Assembly: GCA_049303435.1 (NCBI GenBank)
Contig: JBAQNC010000140.1
Span: 1 to 35,515, forward strand
Source of the DNA: Parvibaculum sp049303435
Lineage (GTDB): Bacteria > Pseudomonadota > Alphaproteobacteria > Parvibaculales > Parvibaculaceae
DNA: 35,515 bases
Direction of reading: 5' to 3'
Positions 15,636-23,615 of the stretch are shown here, piece after piece; the stretch's first letter is position 1, and every line of letters starts with the position of its first letter. The notes beneath the pieces were generated by a model. The model ran no database searches. It was not told the origin of the DNA and saw nothing but the letters and a program-made list of their open reading frames with translations. The position numbers and the translations under genes are program-made.

Positions 15636-16332
15636 CCCTGACGAGATGATCTTCTGGCAGTACGGGATCGTGAAACTCAATGGCACGATCGTATTCACTT
15701 GGGCGTTGATGTTTGTGCTGGCGGTGGGCTCGCACCTTGTGACGCGGCGGCTTTCGAGAAACCTCGAACGCTCGCGCTGGCAGAATTTTCTCGAAATCAT
15801 CGTCACGGGCATTGAAAAGCAGATTGAGGAAGTGGGGTTGCGCGAACCCCGGAAATATATCGGTTTTCTCGGTACGATGTTTTTGTTCGTCGGCCTCGCC
15901 GCCATCTGCACGATCATTCCGGGCTACGAGCCCCCGACCGGATCGCTTTCGACCACACTGGCGCTGGCGCTTTCCGTGCTTGTGGCAGTGCCGCTCTTCG
16001 GCATCGAGGAACAGGGGATTGCGACCTATTTGCGTTCCTATACCAGGCCGACGATTCTCATGCTGCCCTTCAACATTATCAGCGAGATGTCGCGCACCAT
16101 GGCGCTGGCCATGCGCCTGTTTGGTAACATGATGAGCGGCACCATGATCCTTGGCATCCTGCTCAGTATCACGCCCTTTCTCTTTCCCATCGTCATGAGC
16201 GCGCTTGGCCTGCTGACGGGCATGGTGCAGGCCTATATCTTCAGCATTTTGGCCGCTGTCTATATTGCCGCCGCCACGCGCCGCGATGTGCCCGCTCCAA
16301 ATAACGACAAGAAGGAACCGCAAAATGGATAG
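15625..16332 (+). CDS. atpB: N-ATPase subunit a (AtpB)
   Basis: This 235-residue membrane subunit forms the stator half-channels. The essential arginine is visible in ALAMRLFGNMMSG (Arg164), equivalent to Arg210 of E. coli. The preceding PFNIISEMSRTMAL helix and the final hydrophobic segment (TGMVQAYIFSILAAVYI) fit the family. The start at 15625 is chosen because the following MHLSPDEMIFW reads like an N-ATPase a subunit and overlaps atpR by 11 bases. The gene overlaps the c-subunit start by 8 bases. Confidence 0.93.
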   Translation: MHLSPDEMIFWQYGIVKLNGTIVFTWALMFVLAVGSHLVTRRLSRNLERSRWQNFLEIIVTGIEKQIEEVGLREPRKYIGFLGTMFLFVGLAAICTIIPGYEPPTGSLSTTLALALSVLVAVPLFGIEEQGIATYLRSYTRPTILMLPFNIISEMSRTMALAMRLFGNMMSGTMILGILLSITPFLFPIVMSALGLLTGMVQAYIFSILAAVYIAAATRRDVPAPNNDKKEPQNG

Positions 16333-16606
16333 TGCGACGCTTATCGCCATTGTCTCGATCTTTACTGCTGGCGTCACCATAGCGATTGGCGCCATCGGAC
16401 CCGCCTTCGGTGAGGGACGGGCGGTGGCAACGGCGCTGACCGCGCTGGCGCAACAGCCTGACGCTTCGGCCACGATCACGCGAACGCTCTTCGTAGGTCT
16501 CGCCATGATCGAATCCGTGGCGATCTATTGTCTGGTTGTCGCGATGATCCTGATCTTCGCCAATCCGTTCTGGAACCACTTTATTGCCCAGGCGGCAGGA
16601 CATTAA
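16325..16606 (+). CDS. atpE: N-ATPase subunit c (AtpE)
   Basis: This 93-residue protein has two transmembrane helices. Helix 1 ends IGPAFGEGRA, followed by the polar loop ALAQQPDA and helix 2 with VGLAMIESVAIYCLV. The ion-binding carboxylate is Glu63, with Ser64 beside it. Helix 1 carries Glu30 where Na+-type c subunits usually have Gln (Ilyobacter Q32). Thr67 of the Ilyobacter site corresponds to Val65 here. The paired glutamates recall N-ATPase c subunits. Na+ specificity was proposed for the family, but the Burkholderia pseudomallei N-type c17 ring was measured as H+-specific, so the coupling ion here is open. Confidence 0.93.
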   Translation: MDSATLIAIVSIFTAGVTIAIGAIGPAFGEGRAVATALTALAQQPDASATITRTLFVGLAMIESVAIYCLVVAMILIFANPFWNHFIAQAAGH

Positions 16607-16609
16607 GCC

Positions 16610-17392
16610 ATGCTCATCGATTGGTTCACCGTTGGGGCGCAGGCGCTCAACTTCATCGTTCTGGTGTGGTTGCTGAAACGCTTTTTGTACAAGCCCATTC
16701 TCGACGCCATCGATGCGCGCGAGAAACGGATCGCCGACGAACTGGCGGATGCGGACGCCAAGAAGGCCGAAGCGCTGAAAGAGCGCGACGCCTATCGATT
16801 GAAGAATGAGACATTCGACCGGCAGAGCGCCGACATGCTGCGCGAGGCGACGGACGATGCGAGGGCCGAGCGGCAACGGCTTTCTGAGGAATCGCGAAAG
16901 GCTATTGAAGCGGAGCGCGCACGCCAAAGGGAAAATCTGCAAAACGAGGCGCGCAAGTTTGACCAGTCGATCACGCGGATGGCGCAGAGCGAGGTTTTCT
17001 CCATCGCCCGCAAGACGCTTGGCGATCTTGCAGGCGAAACGCTGGAAGACCGCATGGTGGAAGTCTTTCTGACGCGGTTGCATGGGCTGAAAGGAGAGGT
17101 CAGAGGCGAGCTGGTCGCCGCCCTGAAGCCCGGGACAGCGCCGACGATGGTGCGCAGCGCCTTCGAGCTGAGCGTCGATCAGCGCGCGGCGATAGAAAGC
17201 GCGCTCAATGAAGTGCTTGCCGCCGACATTCATCTGCAATTTGAGACCGCACCCGAGGTCATCAGCGGCATTGAACTGCGCGCCAACGGGCAGAAGGTCG
17301 CCTGGAGCATCGATGACTACCTCTCGTCGCTGGAGGAAGGCGTGAACCGTCTTCTGGTGGGTGGCGCGACCGAGAAGGACCGGGCCAAATGA
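16610..17392 (+). CDS. atpF: N-ATPase subunit b with delta-like C-terminal domain (AtpF)
   Basis: The protein has 260 residues, about 100 more than a usual b subunit. It opens with one membrane helix (about 8-30) and KRFLYKPIL, then a charged coiled coil (about 35-130, many A, E, K, R). The last 110 residues (about 150-250) contain TMVRSAFELSVDQRAAIESALNEVL and APEVISGIELRANGQKVAWS. These match the pattern of the C-terminal domain of delta/OSCP (TA..L...Q...I...L, then I.GI.I..G....D.S). No separate delta gene is present in the operon, so the fusion probably provides the peripheral-stalk link to F1. The stop overlaps the atpA start by ATGA. Confidence 0.9.
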   Translation: MLIDWFTVGAQALNFIVLVWLLKRFLYKPILDAIDAREKRIADELADADAKKAEALKERDAYRLKNETFDRQSADMLREATDDARAERQRLSEESRKAIEAERARQRENLQNEARKFDQSITRMAQSEVFSIARKTLGDLAGETLEDRMVEVFLTRLHGLKGEVRGELVAALKPGTAPTMVRSAFELSVDQRAAIESALNEVLAADIHLQFETAPEVISGIELRANGQKVAWSIDDYLSSLEEGVNRLLVGGATEKDRAK

Positions 17393-18942
17393 GCGCGGAG
17401 CGTTCAAGGCTTGAAAATATCTTCGAGCATGCTTTCGCCGGGATGAGGCAAGTGCGCGAGGCCCATGGGGCTCGGCTGAGCCCGCAGGAGGTCGGCGCGA
17501 TCACCAATGTCTCGACCGGCATCGTTACCGTGTCGGGATTGCCGGGGGTGGGTGCGGAAGAATTGCTGGCTTTTCCCAACGGGGAATTCGGCATCGCCTT
17601 CAATGTGGATGAGGGCGAGATAGGCGTTGTTGTGCTCGGTGATTATGAAGTGCTGCGCGCCGGCGATGAGGTGAAGCGCACAGGCCGCGTCATGGATATA
17701 GGCGTCGGCGATGAATTGCTTGGCCGGGTCATCGACCCGCTGGGCCGACCGCTCGACGACAGGGGGAAGATCGATACGATTCATCGCTTGGCCGTGGAGC
17801 GGCCTGCGCCGGCAATCATGGAACGCGCGGCGGTGACCGTGCCGCTGCAATCGGGCATTATTGTGGTCGATGCGCTGATCCCCGTGGGGCGGGGACAGCG
17901 CGAGCTCATCCTTGGCGACAGACAGACGGGCAAGACGGCGATCGCCATTGACACGATCATCAACCAGAAGGGGCATGATGTTCTTTGTGTCTATTGCGCT
18001 ATCGGCCAACGCGCTTCGGCGGTGGCGCGCACCGTCGCCAATCTGCGCGAGAAGGGTGCGATGGACTATACAGTCGTCGTCGTCACCGAAGGCAATGATG
18101 CGCCGGGGCTCACCTATATCGCGCCCTATGCGGCGACGAGCATTGCCGAATATTTCATGGAATCCGGACGCGACGTGCTGATCGTCTATGATGATCTGAC
18201 GCATCACGCACGCGCTTACCGTGAATTGTCTCTGCTGTTGCGGCGGCCGCCGGGGCGTGAGGCCTTTCCCGGTGACATTTTCTACATTCATTCGCGCATG
18301 CTGGAGCGCGCCACGCATCTCAATGCCGAGCGCGGCGGTGGATCGCTGACCGCGCTGCCAATTGTCGAAACGGAAGCGCAGAATATTTCTGCCTATATCC
18401 CGACGAACCTGATCTCGATCACCGATGGACAGATTTATCTTTCGCCATCACTTTTCGAATTGGGCGTCCTCCCCGCGATCGATGTCGGCAAGTCCGTATC
18501 GCGCGTGGGTGGCAAGGCGCAATGGGCCGCCTATCGCGCTGTGGCGGGCGATCTGAAACTGGCCTATGCGCAATTTGAAGAGCTTGAAACCTTCGCGCGC
18601 TTTGGCGCGCGGCTGGACGAAACGAACCGCAAGGTCATCAAGCATGGCCGACGCATCAGGGCTTGTCTGAAGCAGCAGGAATTGTCGCCGATTTCGCTAC
18701 CCGCCCAGATTGCGGTTCTGCTGGGGCTCACAGCGAACTTCTTTGACGATGTGCCTCTGGTAAAGATGCCTGCAGCGATTGAGGCGGTGAAGCAGGCGGC
18801 GACGAACATTCCTTCGGACATTCAGGAAAGGCTGGCATCGGCGGACAAGCTGCTGGCCAAGGATCGTGATGCGATCACGGAAATCGCGCGCCTCGCGCTT
18901 GCTGATTTTCATCAGTCCACCGCGGGCGAAGAAGCGCCATGA
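17389..18942 (+). CDS. atpA: N-ATPase alpha subunit (AtpA)
   Basis: This 517-residue, regulatory nucleotide-binding alpha subunit has Walker A GDRQTGKT (176-183), LIVYDDLTHHA at the Walker B strand, and the signature AIDVGKSVSRVGGKAQ containing the arginine finger. The N-terminus is shorter and more divergent than in standard AtpA, as expected if it contacts the b-delta fusion instead of a free delta subunit (inference). It starts by ATGA overlap with atpF and overlaps atpG in the same way. Confidence 0.95.
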   Translation: MSAERSRLENIFEHAFAGMRQVREAHGARLSPQEVGAITNVSTGIVTVSGLPGVGAEELLAFPNGEFGIAFNVDEGEIGVVVLGDYEVLRAGDEVKRTGRVMDIGVGDELLGRVIDPLGRPLDDRGKIDTIHRLAVERPAPAIMERAAVTVPLQSGIIVVDALIPVGRGQRELILGDRQTGKTAIAIDTIINQKGHDVLCVYCAIGQRASAVARTVANLREKGAMDYTVVVVTEGNDAPGLTYIAPYAATSIAEYFMESGRDVLIVYDDLTHHARAYRELSLLLRRPPGREAFPGDIFYIHSRMLERATHLNAERGGGSLTALPIVETEAQNISAYIPTNLISITDGQIYLSPSLFELGVLPAIDVGKSVSRVGGKAQWAAYRAVAGDLKLAYAQFEELETFARFGARLDETNRKVIKHGRRIRACLKQQELSPISLPAQIAVLLGLTANFFDDVPLVKMPAAIEAVKQAATNIPSDIQERLASADKLLAKDRDAITEIARLALADFHQSTAGEEAP

Positions 18943-19823
18943 GCGAGACACCGACGAATCTCAGACGCAAGATCACCAGCGCTGAGGAATTGCAGTCGGT
19001 CGTGCGGACGATGAAGGCGCTCGCGGCTTCCAGCATCGGGCAATATGAAGCCTCGGTGCGCTCCCTTGCCGACTACTATCGCACAGTGGAGCTGGGGCTT
19101 GGCGAAAGCCTGCGGCAGGCGGGCGGCGTGGCGATGCTCCCCGATCAGGGGGAGCGTCATGGCGTATTGGGCGCGATTGTCTTTGGCTCCGATCAGGGGC
19201 TGGTCGGGCAGTTCAACGAGGCGGTGACTGAAAAAGCGGTCGAGACATTGCGAGCGGCGTCCGGCGAGCCGAAGGTCTTTGCCGTGGGCGAGCGGGTTTA
19301 TGCGCGGCTTGCAGATGCCGGGTTGACGCCGGTGAAGCTTTTTCAGGTGCCGGGGTCGGTCGAGGCGATCGCCATGCTGATCGGCCAGGTGCAGATCGAT
19401 AGCGATGTGCTGCGCGGGCGCAGCGGTTTCTCAAGCTTCCATATCGTCTACAATCAGTTGCAGACAGGCGCGAGCTATATGCCTGTGAGCCAGAGGATGT
19501 TGCCGCTGGACCGACAGTGGGAGGAAGGGCTGACAAAGGTCGAATGGCCAAGCCCGAACCTGCCCGAAATTCTGGGCAGCGACACGGCGACATTGAGATC
19601 GCTTATTCGCGAATATCTCTTCATCTCGCTTTTCCGGGCTTGCGCGGAATCGCTGGCGAGCGAAAACGCCAGCCGCCTCGCAGCGATGGTCCGGGCCGAC
19701 AAGAATATCGACGAACTTTTGGAAGACCTGCGCGGCGAATTCCATCTCGTGCGCCAGGCGCGCATCGATGAGGAGCTTTTCGACGTAATCGCGGGCTTTG
19801 AGGTGCTGGTCAAGGAGCGCTAG
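18939..19823 (+). CDS. atpG: N-ATPase gamma subunit (AtpG)
   Basis: This 294-residue central-stalk subunit has the N-terminal helix LRRKITSAEELQSVVRTMKALAA, which matches the gamma coiled coil. The C-terminal helix includes ENASRLAAMVRADKNIDELLEDL, corresponding to the family's ENA..NA..M signature region, here diverged. It is the last gene of the operon. It overlaps atpA by four bases and ends three bases from the convergent Rieske gene. Confidence 0.9.
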   Translation: MSETPTNLRRKITSAEELQSVVRTMKALAASSIGQYEASVRSLADYYRTVELGLGESLRQAGGVAMLPDQGERHGVLGAIVFGSDQGLVGQFNEAVTEKAVETLRAASGEPKVFAVGERVYARLADAGLTPVKLFQVPGSVEAIAMLIGQVQIDSDVLRGRSGFSSFHIVYNQLQTGASYMPVSQRMLPLDRQWEEGLTKVEWPSPNLPEILGSDTATLRSLIREYLFISLFRACAESLASENASRLAAMVRADKNIDELLEDLRGEFHLVRQARIDEELFDVIAGFEVLVKER

Positions 19824-19826
19824 GCG

Positions 19827-20465
19827 TCACATCTGCACGATTTCGTTGAGTGAATAACTTTCGTTGTTGTGATTTTCGCCGATGATGAGCCTGTCGTCGC
19901 CTTCGAAACGATAGGGCGGCACGGGAAGATTATAGGGCGCAGGCACGCCTTGGTAGACGCGACCGGCGAGATCGTATTTCGAGCCGTGGCAGGGACAGAA
20001 ATATCCTTCGTTGCCATTGATGACGGGCTCGGGCTTGTAGTTCGGGATACAGCCGAGATGCGTGCAGATGCCGACAAGGACGAGATATTCAGGCTTGATG
20101 GACCGTGACCAGTTCTTCGCGTAGTCCGGCTGTTGGTGCTCGGCGCAATCGGGATCGCGAAGCTGGGCGAGGAGTTTCGGGTCTTTCAGTTCCTTCAGCG
20201 CCTCCGTCGTGCGGTTGACGATGAACATGGGTTTGCCGCGCCAGAGCACCGTGATCTGTTGGCCCGGTGCAAGGCTCGCGAGGTCGATGGCGACCGGCGA
20301 GCCGGCGGCAAGAACGTCAACGGAAGGGTTCATCTGATCGATGAAAGGCCAGACAGCGAAGGCGGCGCCGACGGCTGCGAAGGCGCCAGTGACGACATGG
20401 ATGAAATCGCGCCGGGTGATGTCGCCATCCGGCGATGGGGATGCAGGGATAGCTTGAGCGGACAT
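19827..20465 (-). CDS. petA: Rieske iron-sulfur subunit of ubiquinol-cytochrome c reductase
   Basis: The protein has 212 residues. The N-terminal TRRDF (18-22) plus a hydrophobic segment (about 22-41) is a twin-arginine signal anchor, as in bc1 Rieske proteins. The [2Fe-2S] ligands are in CTHLGC (Cys134, His136) and CPCHGS (Cys157, His160), with the disulfide pair Cys139/Cys159. The ATG is preceded by GGGAGCC. Normally petA is followed by petB (cytochrome b) and petC (cytochrome c1). Here it is alone and converges on atpG. It may be a second, stand-alone Rieske copy or the product of a split operon. Confidence 0.92.
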   Translation of the reverse strand: MSAQAIPASPSPDGDITRRDFIHVVTGAFAAVGAAFAVWPFIDQMNPSVDVLAAGSPVAIDLASLAPGQQITVLWRGKPMFIVNRTTEALKELKDPKLLAQLRDPDCAEHQQPDYAKNWSRSIKPEYLVLVGICTHLGCIPNYKPEPVINGNEGYFCPCHGSKYDLAGRVYQGVPAPYNLPVPPYRFEGDDRLIIGENHNNESYSLNEIVQM

Positions 20466-20566
20466 GATTGGCTCCCGTTGCTGCGCCCCGAGCCCATGCT
20501 CATCTTCCCACCTCGAACACGGAAATCAATGGCTTCGCCTGTGACATGGTGGAGCAATGAGCGCCT

Positions 20567-20589
20567 ATGTCCTTGATAAACGAGGACAT
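20567..20589. promoter_or_regulatory. Inverted repeat, possible operator
   Basis: ATGTCCT-N9-AGGACAT is a perfect 7-9-7 dyad in the 237-base divergent region between petA and the DUF169 gene. It could be an operator for either. A GC dyad (GCGGC-GGAG-GCCGC, 20609-20622) followed by AATTTT lies just downstream. Confidence 0.35.
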
Positions 20590-20626
20590 GACCTATTTTT
20601 AATTTTCCGCGGCGGAGGCCGCAATT

Positions 20627-20655
20627 TTGACAAACGCTTGCTTTCGATCATGCTT
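20627..20655 (+). promoter_or_regulatory. Candidate promoter for the DUF169-methyltransferase pair
   Basis: A perfect TTGACA (20627-20632) is followed after about 17 bases by a weak -10 candidate (ATGCTT, overlapping CATGCT). It is positioned about 50 bases upstream of the DUF169 start codon. The -35 is strong and the -10 uncertain. Confidence 0.35.
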
Positions 20656-20702
20656 CTGGGAGAAGGCCATTGACTCAGAGAATTTCCGGGGAGGAGAAGA
20701 AG

Positions 20703-21509
20703 ATGACGACACAGGCAAACTGTTGGGGTGACGGCACAACTTACGACTATGGCGCGCTGGTCGCGGGCCTCAATCAATATCTGAGATTGCGCGCAACGCC
20801 CGTCGGCATGAAGCGCTTCAGGACATTGGCCGATATGGAAGCTGTCGAACGATTGCGGCGACCGCCGGAAGGCGAGTTGATGGCGACCGACCAGATCGTT
20901 GGTCAGGCGCGCTGGCTTGGTTATACGATCGGCGTCACGATGGGAAATCTGATGGGCCAGCAATGCGGCGCGGTGGTGGGCCTCGCGCTGCGCGACGAGG
21001 AGTTTCTGAGCGGCGAGCGCTTTCATGGCGTCTGGTATGGCGAGCTTGACGGCAGCGCTGAGCATCAGCGCGAAATGTCCTGCGCGTCCTATGGCGACTA
21101 TGAAGGACTTGTCGTGTCGCCGCTCGTAGCGGGCCGCATCGACAATCCCGATATCTGTCTGATTTATGCGACGCCGGGACAGATGATTACGTTGATGAAC
21201 GGACTGCAATACAAGAACTACAAAAAATATTCCTTTACCTGCGTCGGCGAGAGCGCCTGCGCAGACAGTTGGGGCAATGCGCTGAAGACGGGCGAGCCGT
21301 CGCTCTCGATCCCTTGCTATGCGGAGCGCAAGTTCGGCGGGGTGCAGGACGATGAATTGCTGATTGCGCTGCCGCCGAGTTTTTTGCCGCAAATCGTCGA
21401 CGGACTCGCGGCCTTGAGCCGTAACAGATTGAGGTATCCGATTCCAAACCACGGGATCGACAAGACGCCAATGGCGAGCATTCAGGCAAGCTACGGCGGA
21501 AAATTCTAG
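20703..21509 (+). CDS. DUF169 family protein
   Basis: The protein has 268 residues from the ATG at 20703, preceded by GGAGGAGAAG; an in-frame TTG at 20670 has no such site. The layout matches DUF169 (COG2043). It begins with YLRLRATPVGMKRF, followed by AR..GYTIG and QCGAVVGL. Next comes a variable middle, then VVSPLVAGRIDNPDICLIYATPGQM, CVGESACADSW, ISIPC-like SLSIPCYAERKFGG and a final DDELLIALPPSFLPQIVDGL. Several cysteines (QQC, SCAS, CVGESAC, IPC) are spaced as in the family, which suggests a metal or cofactor site. The function is unknown. The methyltransferase gene follows 28 bases later. Confidence 0.78.
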   Translation: MTTQANCWGDGTTYDYGALVAGLNQYLRLRATPVGMKRFRTLADMEAVERLRRPPEGELMATDQIVGQARWLGYTIGVTMGNLMGQQCGAVVGLALRDEEFLSGERFHGVWYGELDGSAEHQREMSCASYGDYEGLVVSPLVAGRIDNPDICLIYATPGQMITLMNGLQYKNYKKYSFTCVGESACADSWGNALKTGEPSLSIPCYAERKFGGVQDDELLIALPPSFLPQIVDGLAALSRNRLRYPIPNHGIDKTPMASIQASYGGKF

Positions 21510-21537
21510 AGTTTCGTGTCATGAGGAAAACCTGCCG

Positions 21538-22260
21538 ATGAACAAGACGGACCTGCTGGAAGGCGAGCGCACGGAACTGGGTGAGTTGAACGACATTGGC
21601 GCGATCGAAACGCTGATGTCGGTCAGGGGATTGAATGTGGTCGATGTCGGTTGCGGGCCGGGACGGGTGTCGCGCGAGCTTTGCGCACGCGGCGCGACGG
21701 TGCTGGGCGTAGAGCCTGATCCCTTGCAGGCGGAAAAGAATCGGCAGTCCGAGGCAATGCCGGGCTTCACCTTTGTGGAGGCGGGAGCGGAGGCCTTGCC
21801 CGTTCAGGACAATTCGGTCGATGGCGTCTTCTTTTTTCGGTCGTTGCATCATGTGCCTCAGGAGCACATGGAGGCAGCACTTGAGGAAGCGGCACGCGTA
21901 TTGAAACCGGAGACAGGGTTTCTCTGGGTGGTTGAACCTGCGATGTACGGCGCGCATCACAACATGATGAAGCCGTTTCACGACGAGACGAAAGTGGGCG
22001 CGGCGGCACAGGCGGCGCTGGCGCGAAAGGGTCCGACCCTGTTTCGCGAGATGACGGCCTATCGCTATGTGGAATGTCGGCGATATGTCGACTTTGAAGC
22101 CATGGCCAAACGTCTCGCCGACAATACATTCAACGACATTCGGCGCGAAGACGTCGAGACCGATGAGGTGCGCGCCTTGTTCAAGGAAGGACGCTTGAGC
22201 GAAGGCGAGTATGTTTTCGAACAACCCATGCTGCTCAATCTTTACCGGCATCTGCTCTGA
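21538..22260 (+). CDS. Class I SAM-dependent methyltransferase
   Basis: This 240-residue Rossmann-fold methyltransferase has motif I VVDVGCGPG (34-42), an acidic residue after strand 2 (GVEPD), motif II/III (AEALPVQDNSVDGVFFFRSLHHV) and LEEAARVLKPETGFLWVVEP. This layout is that of the methyltransferase-11/UbiE-like group. The substrate is unknown. It is 28 bases downstream of the DUF169 gene, so the pair is likely one transcript. The 101 bases after it (22261-22361) hold no gene and no clear terminator. Confidence 0.87.
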   Translation: MNKTDLLEGERTELGELNDIGAIETLMSVRGLNVVDVGCGPGRVSRELCARGATVLGVEPDPLQAEKNRQSEAMPGFTFVEAGAEALPVQDNSVDGVFFFRSLHHVPQEHMEAALEEAARVLKPETGFLWVVEPAMYGAHHNMMKPFHDETKVGAAAQAALARKGPTLFREMTAYRYVECRRYVDFEAMAKRLADNTFNDIRREDVETDEVRALFKEGRLSEGEYVFEQPMLLNLYRHLL

Positions 22261-22361
22261 GTCGTCTTTGGCGAGGCGATTGCGAAGGACGATATCCGGA
22301 AGATCAGCGCCTGTTTGAAGATGGCTTCGCTGTGTCAGAAGTGACGGATCTGCGCTGAGGG

Positions 22362-23615
22362 CTATTCGATTTCGCGCTGGGTGACGCGCGTGCCGTCATT
22401 GAGACTAGCGCCGGGATAGAGGACCAGCTTGTCGCCCTGCTTGAGTCCGCTGAGGATTTGCGTCTTCACGCCGTTGTTGTGACCGATCTCGACAGGCATC
22501 AGGCGCGCCCGACTGCCCTCGACACGGAAGACGGCCCATCCGTCCTTCAAACGAAAGAGGGCGCTTGCCGGAATGGTGAGCGTCTTCTTCGATTCCCAGA
22601 TGACGATGCGGGTTTCCATTCGATAGCCATGTCCGAGGCTTTGGCGTTTCTCCAGTGGATCGACGAATTTGATGATGACGTTGACGCGCTGCTCCTCGAC
22701 GCCGAGGGCGGAGTATTTCGTAAAGCCCCAGGGTTCGACGCGATCGACGACGCCATTGAGAGGATAGGGACCGCCCCAATTATCGATGATGACGCGATCG
22801 CCCGACGAGACCTGAACGGCATCGGTGGAAAGCAGTTCGGCGACCACCTCAAGATCGTTTGAGACATTGCCGATTTCAATGATGGGTGAGCCAGCCGTGA
22901 GTGAGGTTTCGCTTTTCTGGATCACTCGCAGGATGCGGCCCGAAACAGGCGCGGTGATGGCGATGGTGTCGCCATTGTCGGCATCATTGGCCTCTGAGCT
23001 GCCTTTTTTGGAAACGCCGTTCGTGAAGGTGATGAGGCTGGCGCGCGCATTGGTGAGGTCGGCCTCGCGCATGGAGATGGTGGCCTTCGCTATGTTGAGC
23101 GTGGCATTGGCGGCGCGGGCCGCCTGCTCGGCGCTATCGAGACTTGCTTGCGAGATGGTGCCATTTCTTCGCAGGGCCTTTGCCCGAACGAGGTTATTGT
23201 CGGCAAGCGACTTGTCGGCGTTGGCCCTCTCAACGTCACCATGCGCAACTTGCAGGGCGGCCTCGGCGGCGGCGACCGCTGCGCGTGCCTGTTCTCGCGT
23301 GCGGATATCGAGTGCTGCGGGATTGAGCGGCTTCATGCGGGCGACGACCGTCTCGCCGCCGGTGACGATGTCGCCGGCCTCCACCTCGACGCGCTGCAGC
23401 CGGCCGTTGATCGGCGCGGAGACGACATAGGCGTCCTTGACGCGCGTCTTGGCTTCCTCGTCGATGGTGACGGTCATGGGCGTATCCGCCGCGACGCCCA
23501 TATCGACCATGACAGCGCGAGGCCAGAAGGCATAGGCGAGCGCTATCAGGACCAGAATGGAACTGCCGATGATGATGCGGGTGCGTGCGTTTCTCTTTGT
23601 CACGTTCTTTATCAA
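22362..23615 (-). CDS. Membrane-fusion (HlyD/RND-type) subunit of an ABC exporter
   Basis: The protein has 417 residues. A short cytoplasmic N-terminus (RNARTR) and one membrane anchor (about 13-30) precede the lipoyl half-motif VSAPINGRLQRVEVEAGDIV. A long alpha-helical hairpin (about 105-205, rich in A, E, R) follows, then the second lipoyl half (TAPVSGRILRVIQKSETSLTAGSPI) and a beta-barrel domain. It bridges the inner-membrane transporter to an outer-membrane channel. It is the last gene of a three-gene operon, and its start overlaps the permease stop by four bases. No TolC-like gene is in the window. Confidence 0.88.
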   Translation of the reverse strand: MIKNVTKRNARTRIIIGSSILVLIALAYAFWPRAVMVDMGVAADTPMTVTIDEEAKTRVKDAYVVSAPINGRLQRVEVEAGDIVTGGETVVARMKPLNPAALDIRTREQARAAVAAAEAALQVAHGDVERANADKSLADNNLVRAKALRRNGTISQASLDSAEQAARAANATLNIAKATISMREADLTNARASLITFTNGVSKKGSSEANDADNGDTIAITAPVSGRILRVIQKSETSLTAGSPIIEIGNVSNDLEVVAELLSTDAVQVSSGDRVIIDNWGGPYPLNGVVDRVEPWGFTKYSALGVEEQRVNVIIKFVDPLEKRQSLGHGYRMETRIVIWESKKTLTIPASALFRLKDGWAVFRVEGSRARLMPVEIGHNNGVKTQILSGLKQGDKLVLYPGASLNDGTRVTQREIE

